Of a stretch of 24,543 bases of DNA, positions 15,543 to 23,451 are shown piece by piece. This DNA is from VFJZ01 sp038321545 (GTDB lineage Bacteria; Actinomycetota; Thermoleophilia; Gaiellales; F1-60-MAGs149), in NCBI GenBank assembly GCA_038321545.1, contig JBBQFB010000031.1, positions 1 through 24,543 of the forward strand, read 5' to 3'. The notes under the pieces were generated by a model. It did not search any database. It was not told the DNA's origin and worked only from the letters and a program-made list of their open reading frames with translations. The translations under genes and the position numbers were made by a program. Positions within the stretch are counted from its first letter, which is position 1, and each line of letters starts with the position of its first letter.

Positions 15543-16243
15543 GCGATCCGCTCCGCCGCCACGACCGGCCCCTCGATGCAGAGCCGCTTCCAGACGCCGT
15601 CCAGCTCGACGGCGCAGCCGTAGCAGGCGCCGAAGCCGCAGGCCATCGGCGCCTCGAGCGCCACCTGGCAGGGCGTGCCGCGCTCGGCGGCCATCGCCGC
15701 GACCGCCCGCACCATCGCGCGGGGACCCGAAGCCAGCACCAGCTCGATGCCGGTCAGATCGACCAGCTCGGTGACGAGCCGGGGCGCCAGCGCGGCCTCG
15801 CGGTGGGTGGCGGGAGCGATCAGCTCGAGCATCGCCGCCTGCTCGGCCTCGCGGAACCCGGCCACGCAGCGCACCGAGCCGCCGAGCGCCGCCGCGACGC
15901 CGAAGAACACCGTCGCGCCGATCCCGCCGCCGACCAGCAGCGTCGTCTCGGCCCGCGCGCCGCGAAGGTCGAAGCCGGTGCCGAGCGGCGACAGCACGTC
16001 GAGCGACCTGGCCCGCACCAGCGCGCCGACCGAGAACGCCGGATCGACGAGGAAGGCCGGCGTGCCGTCGGGCCGCCGGAACATGCCGACCGGACGCGGC
16101 AGGAACGCCGCGCCGTCGGGGTCGCGCACCATCGCGAACGTGCCGGGCGAGCCGACGTCGATATCGCCGTCGAGCTCGATCACCGTGTAGCTGCCGACCG
16201 CGACGGTGGCGCGGACGGTGGCCGAGACCGACGTCGCCGTCAC
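15539..16243 (-). CDS. pyrK: Dihydroorotate dehydrogenase electron-transfer subunit
   Basis: 234 residues. PyrK carries FAD and a [2Fe-2S] cluster and passes electrons from dihydroorotate via PyrD to NAD. The N-terminal ferredoxin-reductase barrel has the flavin motif RPVGMF. The NAD-binding half has LLVGGGIGATVFFGVA. The C-terminal cluster cysteines C202, C207, C210 and C222 lie in ACGFGACYGCAV and KRLC, in the CX4CX2CX11C pattern of the family. The GTG at 16243 overlaps the carB stop (GTGA); no separate Shine-Dalgarno is obvious, which fits translational coupling. The stop overlaps pyrD. The product begins VTATSVSATVRATVAVGSY. Confidence 0.95.
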   Translation of the reverse strand: MTATSVSATVRATVAVGSYTVIELDGDIDVGSPGTFAMVRDPDGAAFLPRPVGMFRRPDGTPAFLVDPAFSVGALVRARSLDVLSPLGTGFDLRGARAETTLLVGGGIGATVFFGVAAALGGSVRCVAGFREAEQAAMLELIAPATHREAALAPRLVTELVDLTGIELVLASGPRAMVRAVAAMAAERGTPCQVALEAPMACGFGACYGCAVELDGVWKRLCIEGPVVAAERIA

Positions 16244-19200
16244 GCGGGTGCGCGCGCGTCGACCGCCTGACCCAGGTGCAGCTCCTGCAGCGGCTTCGGG
16301 TCGACCTTCCAGGCCCGCGCCATCGCCTGGATCGCCGCGCTGGCGCCCGACAGGGTCGTGATGCACGGCACCTTGGCCTGCGTGCACGCCCGGCGGATCT
16401 CGTACCCGTCGCCGCGTGCGCCGCGGCCGAGCGGCGTGTTCACCACGAGGTCGACGTCGCCGCTCACGATCAGGTCGGGAATCGTCGCGACCCCGGGCGC
16501 GTGCACCTTCGACACCTCGTCGACCGGCGTGCCGAGCCGGCGGATGGCACGCGCCGTGCCGCCGGTGGCGTAGATCTTGAAGCCGATGTCGTGGAATCGC
16601 TGGGCGAGCAGCGTGGCGGCCGGCTTGTCGCGGTCGTTGACGGTGATCGCGACCGCGGACTGCCGGTCGGGCCGCGGCCCGGGCAGGGGCTGGCCCGCGG
16701 CGCGGGATGCCTTCGCGAAGGCGGTGGCGAAGTCGGGGCCGATGCCCATCACCTCGCCGGTCGCCCGCATCTCGGGCCCGAGCAGGGCGTCCGCGCCGGG
16801 GAACCGCGCGAACGGCAGCACGGCCTCCTTCACCGACACGACCGTCGGCGTCGTCTCGCGCAGGCCGAGGTCGGCGATCCGGTCGCCGAGCGCGACGCGG
16901 CAGGCGGCCTCGACCAGCGGCAGGCCGGTCGCCTTGGCCACGAACGGCACCGTGCGCGATGCGCGCGGGTTCGCCTCGATCACGAACACCTCTCCGTCGC
17001 GAACCGCGAACTGCACGTTCACGAGCCCCACGACGCCGAGCGCCCGCGCCAGCTCGCGCGTCTGCCGCCGCACCTCGAACTCGACGTCGTCGCCGATCGC
17101 CAGCGCCGGGATCACGCACGCCGAGTCGCCGGAGTGGATGCCGGCCTCCTCGACGTGCTCCATGACGGCGCCGATCAGCACGTCGTCGCCGTCGGACACC
17201 GCGTCGACGTCGATCTCGATCGCGTCCTCGACGAACGAGTCGACCAGCGTGCTCGAGGCGATCGACCCGGAGCGCAGCATCTCCTCGTCGTAACAGATGC
17301 GCATGGCGCGGCCGCCGAGCACGTAGCTCGGCCGGACGAGCACCGGATAGCCGATCTTCGCGGCCGCCGCCGCCGCCTCGTCGGGGGTGCTCGCGATCGC
17401 CCAGGCGGGCGCCTTCAGGCCGATCGAGTCGAGTAGCGAGCCGAACCGCTGGCGGTCCTCGGCCAGGTCGATGGCGTGGAACGGCGTGCCGAGGATCGGG
17501 ACGCCGGCGTCGATCAGCCGCTTCGCGAGGCGCAACGGCGTCTGCCCGCCGAACTGGATCACGACGCCGGCCGGCTTCTCGACCTCGACGATCTCGAGCA
17601 CGTCCTCGATCGTGAGCGGCTCGAAGTACAGCCGGTCGGACGTGTCGTAGTCGGTCGACACCGTCTCGGGGTTGCAGTTCACCATGATCGCCGCGTAGCC
17701 GAGCGCGCGGAACGTCATCGCGGCGTGCACGCAGCAGTAGTCGAACTCGAGGCCCTGGCCGATCCGGTTCGGGCCGGAGCCGAGGATCAGCACGCTCGGC
17801 CGGTCATCCTCCACCGGCTCGTGCTCGTCCTCGTACGTGGAGTAGCGATAGCTGGTGCGCGCCTCGACCTCGGCCGCGCACGAGTCGACGGCCTTGTAGA
17901 CCGGCCGCACGCCGGCCGCGATGCGCGCCTCGCGCACGTCGGCCTCGGGGGCGCCGAGCCGCGTCGCGAGCCACGAGTCGCCCAGGCCATGTCGCTTCGC
18001 GCGGCGCCACAGCGCGGGCGTGATCGCGGTCAGACCGGCCGCGACCAGTTCCTCCTCGACGGCCACCATCCGCGCCAGTTCGTGCAGGAACCAGATGTGG
18101 ACGTCGGCCTCGGCAGCGAGGGCCTCGGGCGTCTCCCCCGCGCGCAGCCGCGCGAGGATGGTGTCGTAGCGATCCCAGAACGGCACGTCGACCGGGCCGG
18201 TCAGGCGCGGCGACGTGTCGAGCTCGCGCGAGCGCAGCGCCTTGCCGAACGCCTCGCAGAACGTGCGGCCGATCGACATCGCCTCGCCGACCGACTTCAT
18301 CTGCGTGGTCAGGCGCTCGTCGGAGCCGGGGAACTTCTCGAACGCGAACCGCGGCATCTTCACCACCACGTAGTCGAGCGTCGGCTCGAAGCTGGCCGGC
18401 GTGGTTTGCGTCAGGTCGTTCGGGATCTCGTCGAGCGTGTAGCCGATGGCGAGCTTCGTGGCGACCTTCGCGATCGGGTAGCCGGTGGCCTTCGAGGCCA
18501 GGGCCGACGACCGTGAGACGCGCGGGTTCATCTCGATCACGACGATCTCGCCGGTCTCGCGGTTGACCGCGAACTGCACGTTCGAGCCGCCCGTCTCGAC
18601 GCCGACAGCGCGGATCACGGTCACGGCCGCATCACGCAGCGCCTGGTACTCGCGGTCGGACAGGGTCATGGCCGGGGCCACGCAGACCGAGTCGCCGGTG
18701 TGGACGCCCATCGGATCGAGGTTCTCGATCGAGCAGACGATGATCACGTTGTCGAGGCGATCGCGAATCACCTCGAGCTCGAACTCGTCCCAGCCGAGCA
18801 GCGACTCCTCGAGCAGCACCTGGCCGATCGGCGACTCGGCGACGCCGCGCTCCACGTGGTAGCGGAGCTCGGCGAGCGTGTTCGCGAACCCGCCGCCCTG
18901 CCCGCCGAGGGTGAACGCCGGCCGGATCACGACCGGCAGCGGCAGCGTGCCGGAGCCGACGGCCGTCTCGGCCTCGGCGACCGAGTGGATGATCACGGAG
19001 CGCGCGCAGCGCAGCCCGCACTTCGCCATCGCCCGTGCGAACAGCTCGCGGTCCTCGGCGGTCTCGATGGCGTGGATGGACGCGCCGATCAGCTCGATGC
19101 CGAGCTCGTCCAGCACGCCCGCACCGTGGAGCTCCATGGCCGCGTTCAGCGCGGTCTGGCCGCCCAGCGTGGGCAGCAGCGCGTCGGGCCGCTCGCGCCG

Positions 19201-19434
19201 CAGCACGGTCGCGATGCCCTCCAGGTCGAGCGGTTCGATGTACGTGCGGTCGGCCCAGCCCGGGTCGGTCATGATCGTCGCCGGGTTGGAGTTGATCAGG
19301 ACCGTCTCGTAGCCCTCCTGTCGCAGCACTCGCAGGCCCTGCACGCCGGAGTAGTCGAACTCGCACGCCTGGCCGATCACGATCGGGCCGGAGCCGATCA
19401 CGCAGATCTTCTTCAGGTCGTCTCGCCGGGGCAT
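16240..19434 (-). CDS. carB: Carbamoyl phosphate synthase large subunit
   Basis: 1064 residues, the normal length. CarB makes carbamoyl phosphate from bicarbonate, ATP and ammonia delivered by CarA. The two homologous ATP-grasp halves are visible, each opened by a Rossmann start: KKICVIGSGPIVIGQACEFD in the first, and LILGSGPNRIGQGLEFDYC in the second near residue 550. ENLDPMGVHTGDS and HVEEAGIHSGDSA are the paired substrate loops, and NVQFAV...VIEMNPR / VIEANPR end each ATP site. The C-terminal allosteric (MGS-like) domain has KIYATGGTARAIRRLGTP. The ATG at 19434 shares a base with the carA stop (TGATG). Confidence 0.97.
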   Translation of the reverse strand: MPRRDDLKKICVIGSGPIVIGQACEFDYSGVQGLRVLRQEGYETVLINSNPATIMTDPGWADRTYIEPLDLEGIATVLRRERPDALLPTLGGQTALNAAMELHGAGVLDELGIELIGASIHAIETAEDRELFARAMAKCGLRCARSVIIHSVAEAETAVGSGTLPLPVVIRPAFTLGGQGGGFANTLAELRYHVERGVAESPIGQVLLEESLLGWDEFELEVIRDRLDNVIIVCSIENLDPMGVHTGDSVCVAPAMTLSDREYQALRDAAVTVIRAVGVETGGSNVQFAVNRETGEIVVIEMNPRVSRSSALASKATGYPIAKVATKLAIGYTLDEIPNDLTQTTPASFEPTLDYVVVKMPRFAFEKFPGSDERLTTQMKSVGEAMSIGRTFCEAFGKALRSRELDTSPRLTGPVDVPFWDRYDTILARLRAGETPEALAAEADVHIWFLHELARMVAVEEELVAAGLTAITPALWRRAKRHGLGDSWLATRLGAPEADVREARIAAGVRPVYKAVDSCAAEVEARTSYRYSTYEDEHEPVEDDRPSVLILGSGPNRIGQGLEFDYCCVHAAMTFRALGYAAIMVNCNPETVSTDYDTSDRLYFEPLTIEDVLEIVEVEKPAGVVIQFGGQTPLRLAKRLIDAGVPILGTPFHAIDLAEDRQRFGSLLDSIGLKAPAWAIASTPDEAAAAAAKIGYPVLVRPSYVLGGRAMRICYDEEMLRSGSIASSTLVDSFVEDAIEIDVDAVSDGDDVLIGAVMEHVEEAGIHSGDSACVIPALAIGDDVEFEVRRQTRELARALGVVGLVNVQFAVRDGEVFVIEANPRASRTVPFVAKATGLPLVEAACRVALGDRIADLGLRETTPTVVSVKEAVLPFARFPGADALLGPEMRATGEVMGIGPDFATAFAKASRAAGQPLPGPRPDRQSAVAITVNDRDKPAATLLAQRFHDIGFKIYATGGTARAIRRLGTPVDEVSKVHAPGVATIPDLIVSGDVDLVVNTPLGRGARGDGYEIRRACTQAKVPCITTLSGASAAIQAMARAWKVDPKPLQELHLGQAVDARAPA

Positions 19435-20519
19435 CAGCGGGTCTCCTTCGCGTGCGCGGCGGCGATCTCGACGAACCGCACCAGCGCGTCGCGCGCGTCG
19501 TGCGGGCCGGGCGAGGCCTCGGGGTGGAACTGCATCGACCACACGTCGCGGTCGGAGACCCGCAGGCCCTCGATCGTGCCGTCGTAGAGCGAGACGTGCG
19601 TGACGACCACAGCGGCGTCGTCGCCCTCGGGCGCCGCCACCGCGAAACCGTGGTTCTGGCTCGTCACCAGCACGCGGCCGGTGGCCTGCTCGAGCACCGG
19701 GTGGTTCGCGCCGCGGTGGCCGAAGCGGAGCTTGAAGGTCTCCAGGCCGAGCGCACGGGCCAGCAGCTGGTGGCCCAGGCAGATGCCGAACAGCGGCCGG
19801 TCGTCGTCCAGCATGGCGCGCACGTTGGCGACGTGCTCGTCCATCACGCCGGGGTCGCCGGGGCCGTTCGCGAGCAGCACGCCGTCGGGATCGGTGGCGG
19901 CGACGTCGGCCGCCGTCGAGTCGTGCGGGACGACGGTCACGTCGGCGCCGGCCTCGGCCAGCAGGCGGGCGATGGAGTCCTTCGCGCCGTAGTCGAGCAC
20001 CGTCACGCGGGCCCGAGCGGTGGCCGCGGGCCACCGGCGAGAGGGCCGCGAGACGGCCGCGGCGAGGTCCTGGCCGGCCATCTGGGGCAGCGCCGCGATG
20101 CGCTCGGCGGCCTCGGCCGGCGCGGTGCCGTCGGTGACCACCGCGCCGCGCATGGCGCCGCGCTCGCGCAGGTGGCGCACCAGCGCGCGGGTGTCGATGC
20201 CGGTCAGCACCGGCACGCCGGCCGCGTCGAGCCAGTCGATCAGCCCCTCGCGGCCGGGAGGCTGGGCGTTGCGGGCCTCGCGACAGATCAGCGCGCGCAC
20301 CTGCACGTCGTCGGACTCGCCCACGTCGCCCTCGACGCCGTAGTTGCCGATCATCGGGGCGGTGAAGGTGATGATCTGCCCGGCGAAGCTGGGGTCGGTG
20401 AGGCTCTCCTGGTAGCCGGTCATGCCGGTCGTGAAGACGACCTCGCCGAGCGCGAACCCGGGCGCGGAGCCGGCCTCGCCGTCGAACCGGCGACCGTCCT
20501 CGAGCAGCACGTAGCTCAT
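19434..20519 (-). CDS. carA: Carbamoyl phosphate synthase small (glutaminase) subunit
   Basis: 361 residues. It hydrolyses glutamine and channels ammonia to CarB. The N-terminal CarA domain starts MSYVLLEDGRRFDGEA and includes FTTGMTGYQESLTDPSF. The class I amidotransferase domain has the nucleophile C247 in FGICLGHQLLA and the H332/E334 pair in MQFHPEASPGPHD, giving a complete triad. The ATG at 20519 overlaps the pyrC stop by four bases (ATGA). Its position between pyrC and carB indicates that arginine and pyrimidine synthesis share this PyrR-controlled carbamoyl phosphate supply unless a second copy exists elsewhere. Confidence 0.97.
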   Translation of the reverse strand: MSYVLLEDGRRFDGEAGSAPGFALGEVVFTTGMTGYQESLTDPSFAGQIITFTAPMIGNYGVEGDVGESDDVQVRALICREARNAQPPGREGLIDWLDAAGVPVLTGIDTRALVRHLRERGAMRGAVVTDGTAPAEAAERIAALPQMAGQDLAAAVSRPSRRWPAATARARVTVLDYGAKDSIARLLAEAGADVTVVPHDSTAADVAATDPDGVLLANGPGDPGVMDEHVANVRAMLDDDRPLFGICLGHQLLARALGLETFKLRFGHRGANHPVLEQATGRVLVTSQNHGFAVAAPEGDDAAVVVTHVSLYDGTIEGLRVSDRDVWSMQFHPEASPGPHDARDALVRFVEIAAAHAKETR

Positions 20520-21844
20520 GCCGGCACTCCGACGTCGACGAGCCGGAACGCGACCTGTCCGCCCGCCACCGTCAGGTGACAGCGACCGCGCAGGCGGCGC
20601 CCGAGGAACGCGTTGTTGGCGCTGCGGGAATGGAAGGTGTCGGCGCGGACGGTCCACTCGCCGGCCAGGTCCCACACCGCGAGGTCGGCCGGTGCCCCCA
20701 CCTCGAGCCGCGGGGCGCTCAGCTTGAAGGCCGTGGCCGGCGCGAGCGTCATGGCCGTGACGACCGTCGCGAGCGGCAGCACGCCGGGCTCGACGAGGCC
20801 GGTCAGGATCGCGGCGAACGCCGTCTCGAGACCGGTCACGCCGTTCGGGGCCTGCTCGAACGGCTGCTCCTTCTCCTCGGCCGCGTGCGGCGCGTGGTCG
20901 GTCGCGATGCAGTCGACGAGACCCGAGCGGACCGCTTCGATGAGCGCCTGGCGATCGGCCTCGGAGGCCAGCGGCGGGTTCATCTTGACGTTGCCGTCGA
21001 GCGAGCGGACGGCCTCGTCGGTGAGCAGCAGGTGGTGCGGCGAGGCCTCGGCCGATACCCGGACGCCGACCGAGCGGGCCCACGCCAGCTCCTCCAGCGA
21101 CTCGCGCGTCGACAGGTGCTGGAGGTGGATCCGGCCGTCCTCATAGCGGGCGATGCGCAGGTCGCGCGCCACCATCGCCGACTCGGCGATCGACGGGTAG
21201 CCGCCGATGCCGAGCTCGGCCGAGACCGCGCCCTCGTGCATCGAGCCGCCCCGCGACAGCGACAGGTCCTCCTCGTGCAGGGCGAGCGGCAGGCCGAGCG
21301 GCGCGACGTACTGGAACGCGCGCCGCAGCAGCGATGCGCGCTCGACCGGACGCCCGTCGTCGGTGAACCCGGCCGCGCCGCGCTCGGCGAGCGCGTGCAT
21401 CTCGGTCAGCTGGCCGCCTGCCAGGCCGACCGAGATGGCGGGCAGGAAGCCGGTCGGGATCAGGCAGTCCTCCGCCCCGCGCTCGAACAGCGACTCCAGC
21501 ACCGGCAGGCTGTCGACGACCGGGTCGGTGTTCGGCATCGCGAGGATCGCGCAGTAGCCGCCGGCGGCAGCCGCGGCCGTGCCGGTCGCGAGGTCCTCCT
21601 TGTACTCCTGTCCCGGCGCGTGCAGGTGCACGTGCGGGTCGACGAACGCCGGCAGCACCGTCATGCCGTCGGCCTCGACCACCTCTGCCCGGCCGGCCTC
21701 GAGGTCGGCACCGATCGCGACGATCACCCCGCCGGAGACGTGCAGGTCGGCGACCGTGTCGAGACCGGCGGCCGGGTCGTACAGCCGGGCGCCGCGGATC
21801 ACGAGCTCGGCGGGCGGGCCGGGGCGCTGGACGAGCCGCACCAT
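20516..21844 (-). CDS. pyrC: Dihydroorotase (class I), with altered HxHxR motif
   Basis: 442 residues. It catalyses cyclisation of carbamoyl aspartate to dihydroorotate. Metal ligands are visible: H71 and H73 in DPHVHL, His in LALHEED, His in IHLQHLST and the catalytic Asp in CIATDHAPHAAEEK. DGNVKMNPPL and NAFLGRRLRG are further family motifs, and GFTDDGR supplies the bridging position often occupied by Asp or carboxy-Lys. The Arg that normally follows as HxHLR is His here (HVHLHAPG). The ATG at 21844 shares a base with the pyrB stop. Length and motifs agree with an active class I enzyme except for that residue. Confidence 0.94.
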   Translation of the reverse strand: MVRLVQRPGPPAELVIRGARLYDPAAGLDTVADLHVSGGVIVAIGADLEAGRAEVVEADGMTVLPAFVDPHVHLHAPGQEYKEDLATGTAAAAAGGYCAILAMPNTDPVVDSLPVLESLFERGAEDCLIPTGFLPAISVGLAGGQLTEMHALAERGAAGFTDDGRPVERASLLRRAFQYVAPLGLPLALHEEDLSLSRGGSMHEGAVSAELGIGGYPSIAESAMVARDLRIARYEDGRIHLQHLSTRESLEELAWARSVGVRVSAEASPHHLLLTDEAVRSLDGNVKMNPPLASEADRQALIEAVRSGLVDCIATDHAPHAAEEKEQPFEQAPNGVTGLETAFAAILTGLVEPGVLPLATVVTAMTLAPATAFKLSAPRLEVGAPADLAVWDLAGEWTVRADTFHSRSANNAFLGRRLRGRCHLTVAGGQVAFRLVDVGVPA

Positions 21845-22827
21845 CAGGCGACCGCCGACGTGACGGGCTTGGTCGCGGCTGCGGCGTGCGGCCGTGTCAC
21901 GAGGTCGTACAGCACGGCCATCCGCGTCACGAGACCCGCCTCGACCTGGCGCAGGATCAGCGATTGCGCGGCGTCGGCCACGTCGGCACCGATCTCGACG
22001 CCGCGATTCATCGGGCCGGGGTGCATCACGAACTGGCTCGGGCGGACGCGGTCGCGGGTAACGCCCCAGCGAGCCGTGTACTCGCGCAGCGTCGGCACGA
22101 AGTTGGCGCCTTCCTGCATCCGCTCGTGCTGCATCCGCAGCACGTAGACCACGTCGGCGTCGGCGATGTCGGCGATGTCGTGCGAGACGCGCACGCCGGT
22201 CGCCTCGATGCCGCGCGGGATCAGCGTCGGCGGGCCGACCAGCAGCACGTCGGCGCCCATCATCGCGAAGCCCTGGATGTTGGAGCGCGCGACGCGGGAG
22301 TGCAGCACGTCGCCCACGATCGCGACCTGGAGGCCGTCCAGCCGGCCGAGCGCCTCGCGCATCGTGTACAGGTCGAGCAGGCACTGCGTCGGGTGCTGGT
22401 GCTTGCCGTCGCCGGCGTTCACCACGTGCGCCGACGTGTACCGCGTCACGAGGCCCGGCGCACCGATGCCGGCGTGGCGGATCACGACCACGTCGGGGCC
22501 GTAGGCGGAGATCGTCTGGATGGTGTCCTTGAGCGACTCGCCCTTGTCGACCGACGACCCCGAGGCCTTCAGCGACATGGTGTCGGCCGAGAGCCGCTTC
22601 GCGGCCAGCTCGAAGCTGGACGAGGTGCGCGTGGACGACTCGAAGAAGACGTTCACGACCGTCCGGCCGCGCAGCGTCGGCACCTTCTTCACCTCGCGCG
22701 CCAGCACCGCCTCGAACGAGGCGGCGGTGTCCAGGATGCGCTCCACGTCGTCGCGGCCCAGGTCGCTCATCGAGATCAGGTGGCGCTTCGTGCGGCCGTC
22801 GGCCGGCGGGTACTGGAGCTCGCTCAT
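21844..22827 (-). CDS. pyrB: Aspartate carbamoyltransferase catalytic subunit
   Basis: 327 residues. It condenses carbamoyl phosphate with aspartate, the committed pyrimidine step. The carbamoyl phosphate motif is FFESSTRTSSSFELA; HPTQCLLDLYTMRE, VGDVLHSRVARSN and VMHPGPMNRGVEI are further active-site blocks. There is no pyrI-like regulatory subunit nearby, as expected in PyrR-regulated operons. The ATG at 22827 overlaps the pyrR stop by four bases (ATGA). The first about 12 residues (MSELQYPPADGR) are a short lead before HLISMSDL. Confidence 0.96.
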   Translation of the reverse strand: MSELQYPPADGRTKRHLISMSDLGRDDVERILDTAASFEAVLAREVKKVPTLRGRTVVNVFFESSTRTSSSFELAAKRLSADTMSLKASGSSVDKGESLKDTIQTISAYGPDVVVIRHAGIGAPGLVTRYTSAHVVNAGDGKHQHPTQCLLDLYTMREALGRLDGLQVAIVGDVLHSRVARSNIQGFAMMGADVLLVGPPTLIPRGIEATGVRVSHDIADIADADVVYVLRMQHERMQEGANFVPTLREYTARWGVTRDRVRPSQFVMHPGPMNRGVEIGADVADAAQSLILRQVEAGLVTRMAVLYDLVTRPHAAAATKPVTSAVA

Positions 22828-23354
22828 CGGATCGTCACCTCGTCCACCTCGTCGATCTCCACCAGACGCACGAACACCCGCTCGTCGGCGCTCGTCGGAA
22901 GGTTCTTGCCCACGTAGTCGGCGCGGATCGGCAGCTCGCGATGCCCGCGGTCGGCCAGCACGGCCAGCCGGATGCGCGACGGGCGTCCGTAATCGAACAG
23001 CGCGTCGATCGCGGCCCGGATCGTGCGGCCGGTGTAGAGCACGTCGTCCACCAGCACGACCGTGCGGCCGTCGATCGCGAAGTCGAGCCGCGTCGAGTGC
23101 ACGACCGGCTGGCGGGAGGTCACGTCGTCGCGGTAGAAGGAGATGTCGAGCGCGCCGACATCCGGCTCGAAGCCGGTGGCCTGCGCGATCTCGCGCCGCA
23201 GCCGCTGCGCGATCGCGACGCCCCGCGTGTAGATGCCGACGAGGCACACGTCGGACATGTCGGGGTTCTTCTCGACGATCTCGTGCGCGATGCGGACGAG
23301 CGTCCGGCGCAGCGCGTCGTCGTCCATTACGACCTTGTCGGTCGCAGTCGTCAT
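22824..23354 (-). CDS. pyrR: Pyrimidine operon regulator PyrR / uracil phosphoribosyltransferase
   Basis: 176 residues. PyrR binds a hairpin in pyr mRNA when UMP or UTP is high and shuts down expression; many members also have uracil phosphoribosyltransferase activity. The PRPP-binding loop is TVVLVDDVLYTGRTIRAAID. LVGIYTRGVAIAQRL, DISFYRDD and the C-terminal YVGKNLPTSADE are family hallmarks. The ATG at 23354 has an excellent Shine-Dalgarno (AAAGGAG, 23367-23361), and that element lies in the lower stem of a PyrR-type hairpin, so control is probably at translation of pyrR and, through overlaps, of the whole operon. It is the first gene of the pyr operon. Confidence 0.96.
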   Translation of the reverse strand: MTTATDKVVMDDDALRRTLVRIAHEIVEKNPDMSDVCLVGIYTRGVAIAQRLRREIAQATGFEPDVGALDISFYRDDVTSRQPVVHSTRLDFAIDGRTVVLVDDVLYTGRTIRAAIDALFDYGRPSRIRLAVLADRGHRELPIRADYVGKNLPTSADERVFVRLVEIDEVDEVTIR

Positions 23355-23358
23355 GCCG

Positions 23359-23399
23359 GGCTCCTTTCCGGCCTCTCAGGGCGCGGACTTAAAGGGACC
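23359..23399 (-). promoter_or_regulatory. PyrR-binding RNA hairpin sequestering the pyrR Shine-Dalgarno
   Basis: On the minus strand, GCC (23382-23380), hexaloop CTGAGA (23379-23374) and GGC (23373-23371) match the PyrR loop consensus CNGNGA with a GG-Y side. Below it GGTCCCTTT (23399-23391) can pair with AAAGGAGCC (23367-23359) with one mismatch, so the Shine-Dalgarno AAAGGAG lies in the stem. PyrR binding would stabilise the fold and block initiation, as described for mycobacterial PyrR. No terminator hairpin is present, which favours translational control over attenuation. Confidence 0.75.
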
Positions 23400-23420
23400 T
23401 TGGTGCTGCGAGCAGCGTAG

Positions 23421-23426
23421 CGGTCC
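23421..23426 (-). promoter_or_regulatory. Weak candidate -10 for the pyr operon
   Basis: TACGCT on the minus strand fits TANNNT and is well placed to start transcription just ahead of the PyrR hairpin. No clear -35 is seen, and a small palindrome (TGCTCGCAGCA) follows it directly. The call is tentative. Confidence 0.25.
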
Positions 23427-23451
23427 GGCCGCCGCGCATCTCCATGCGGCT

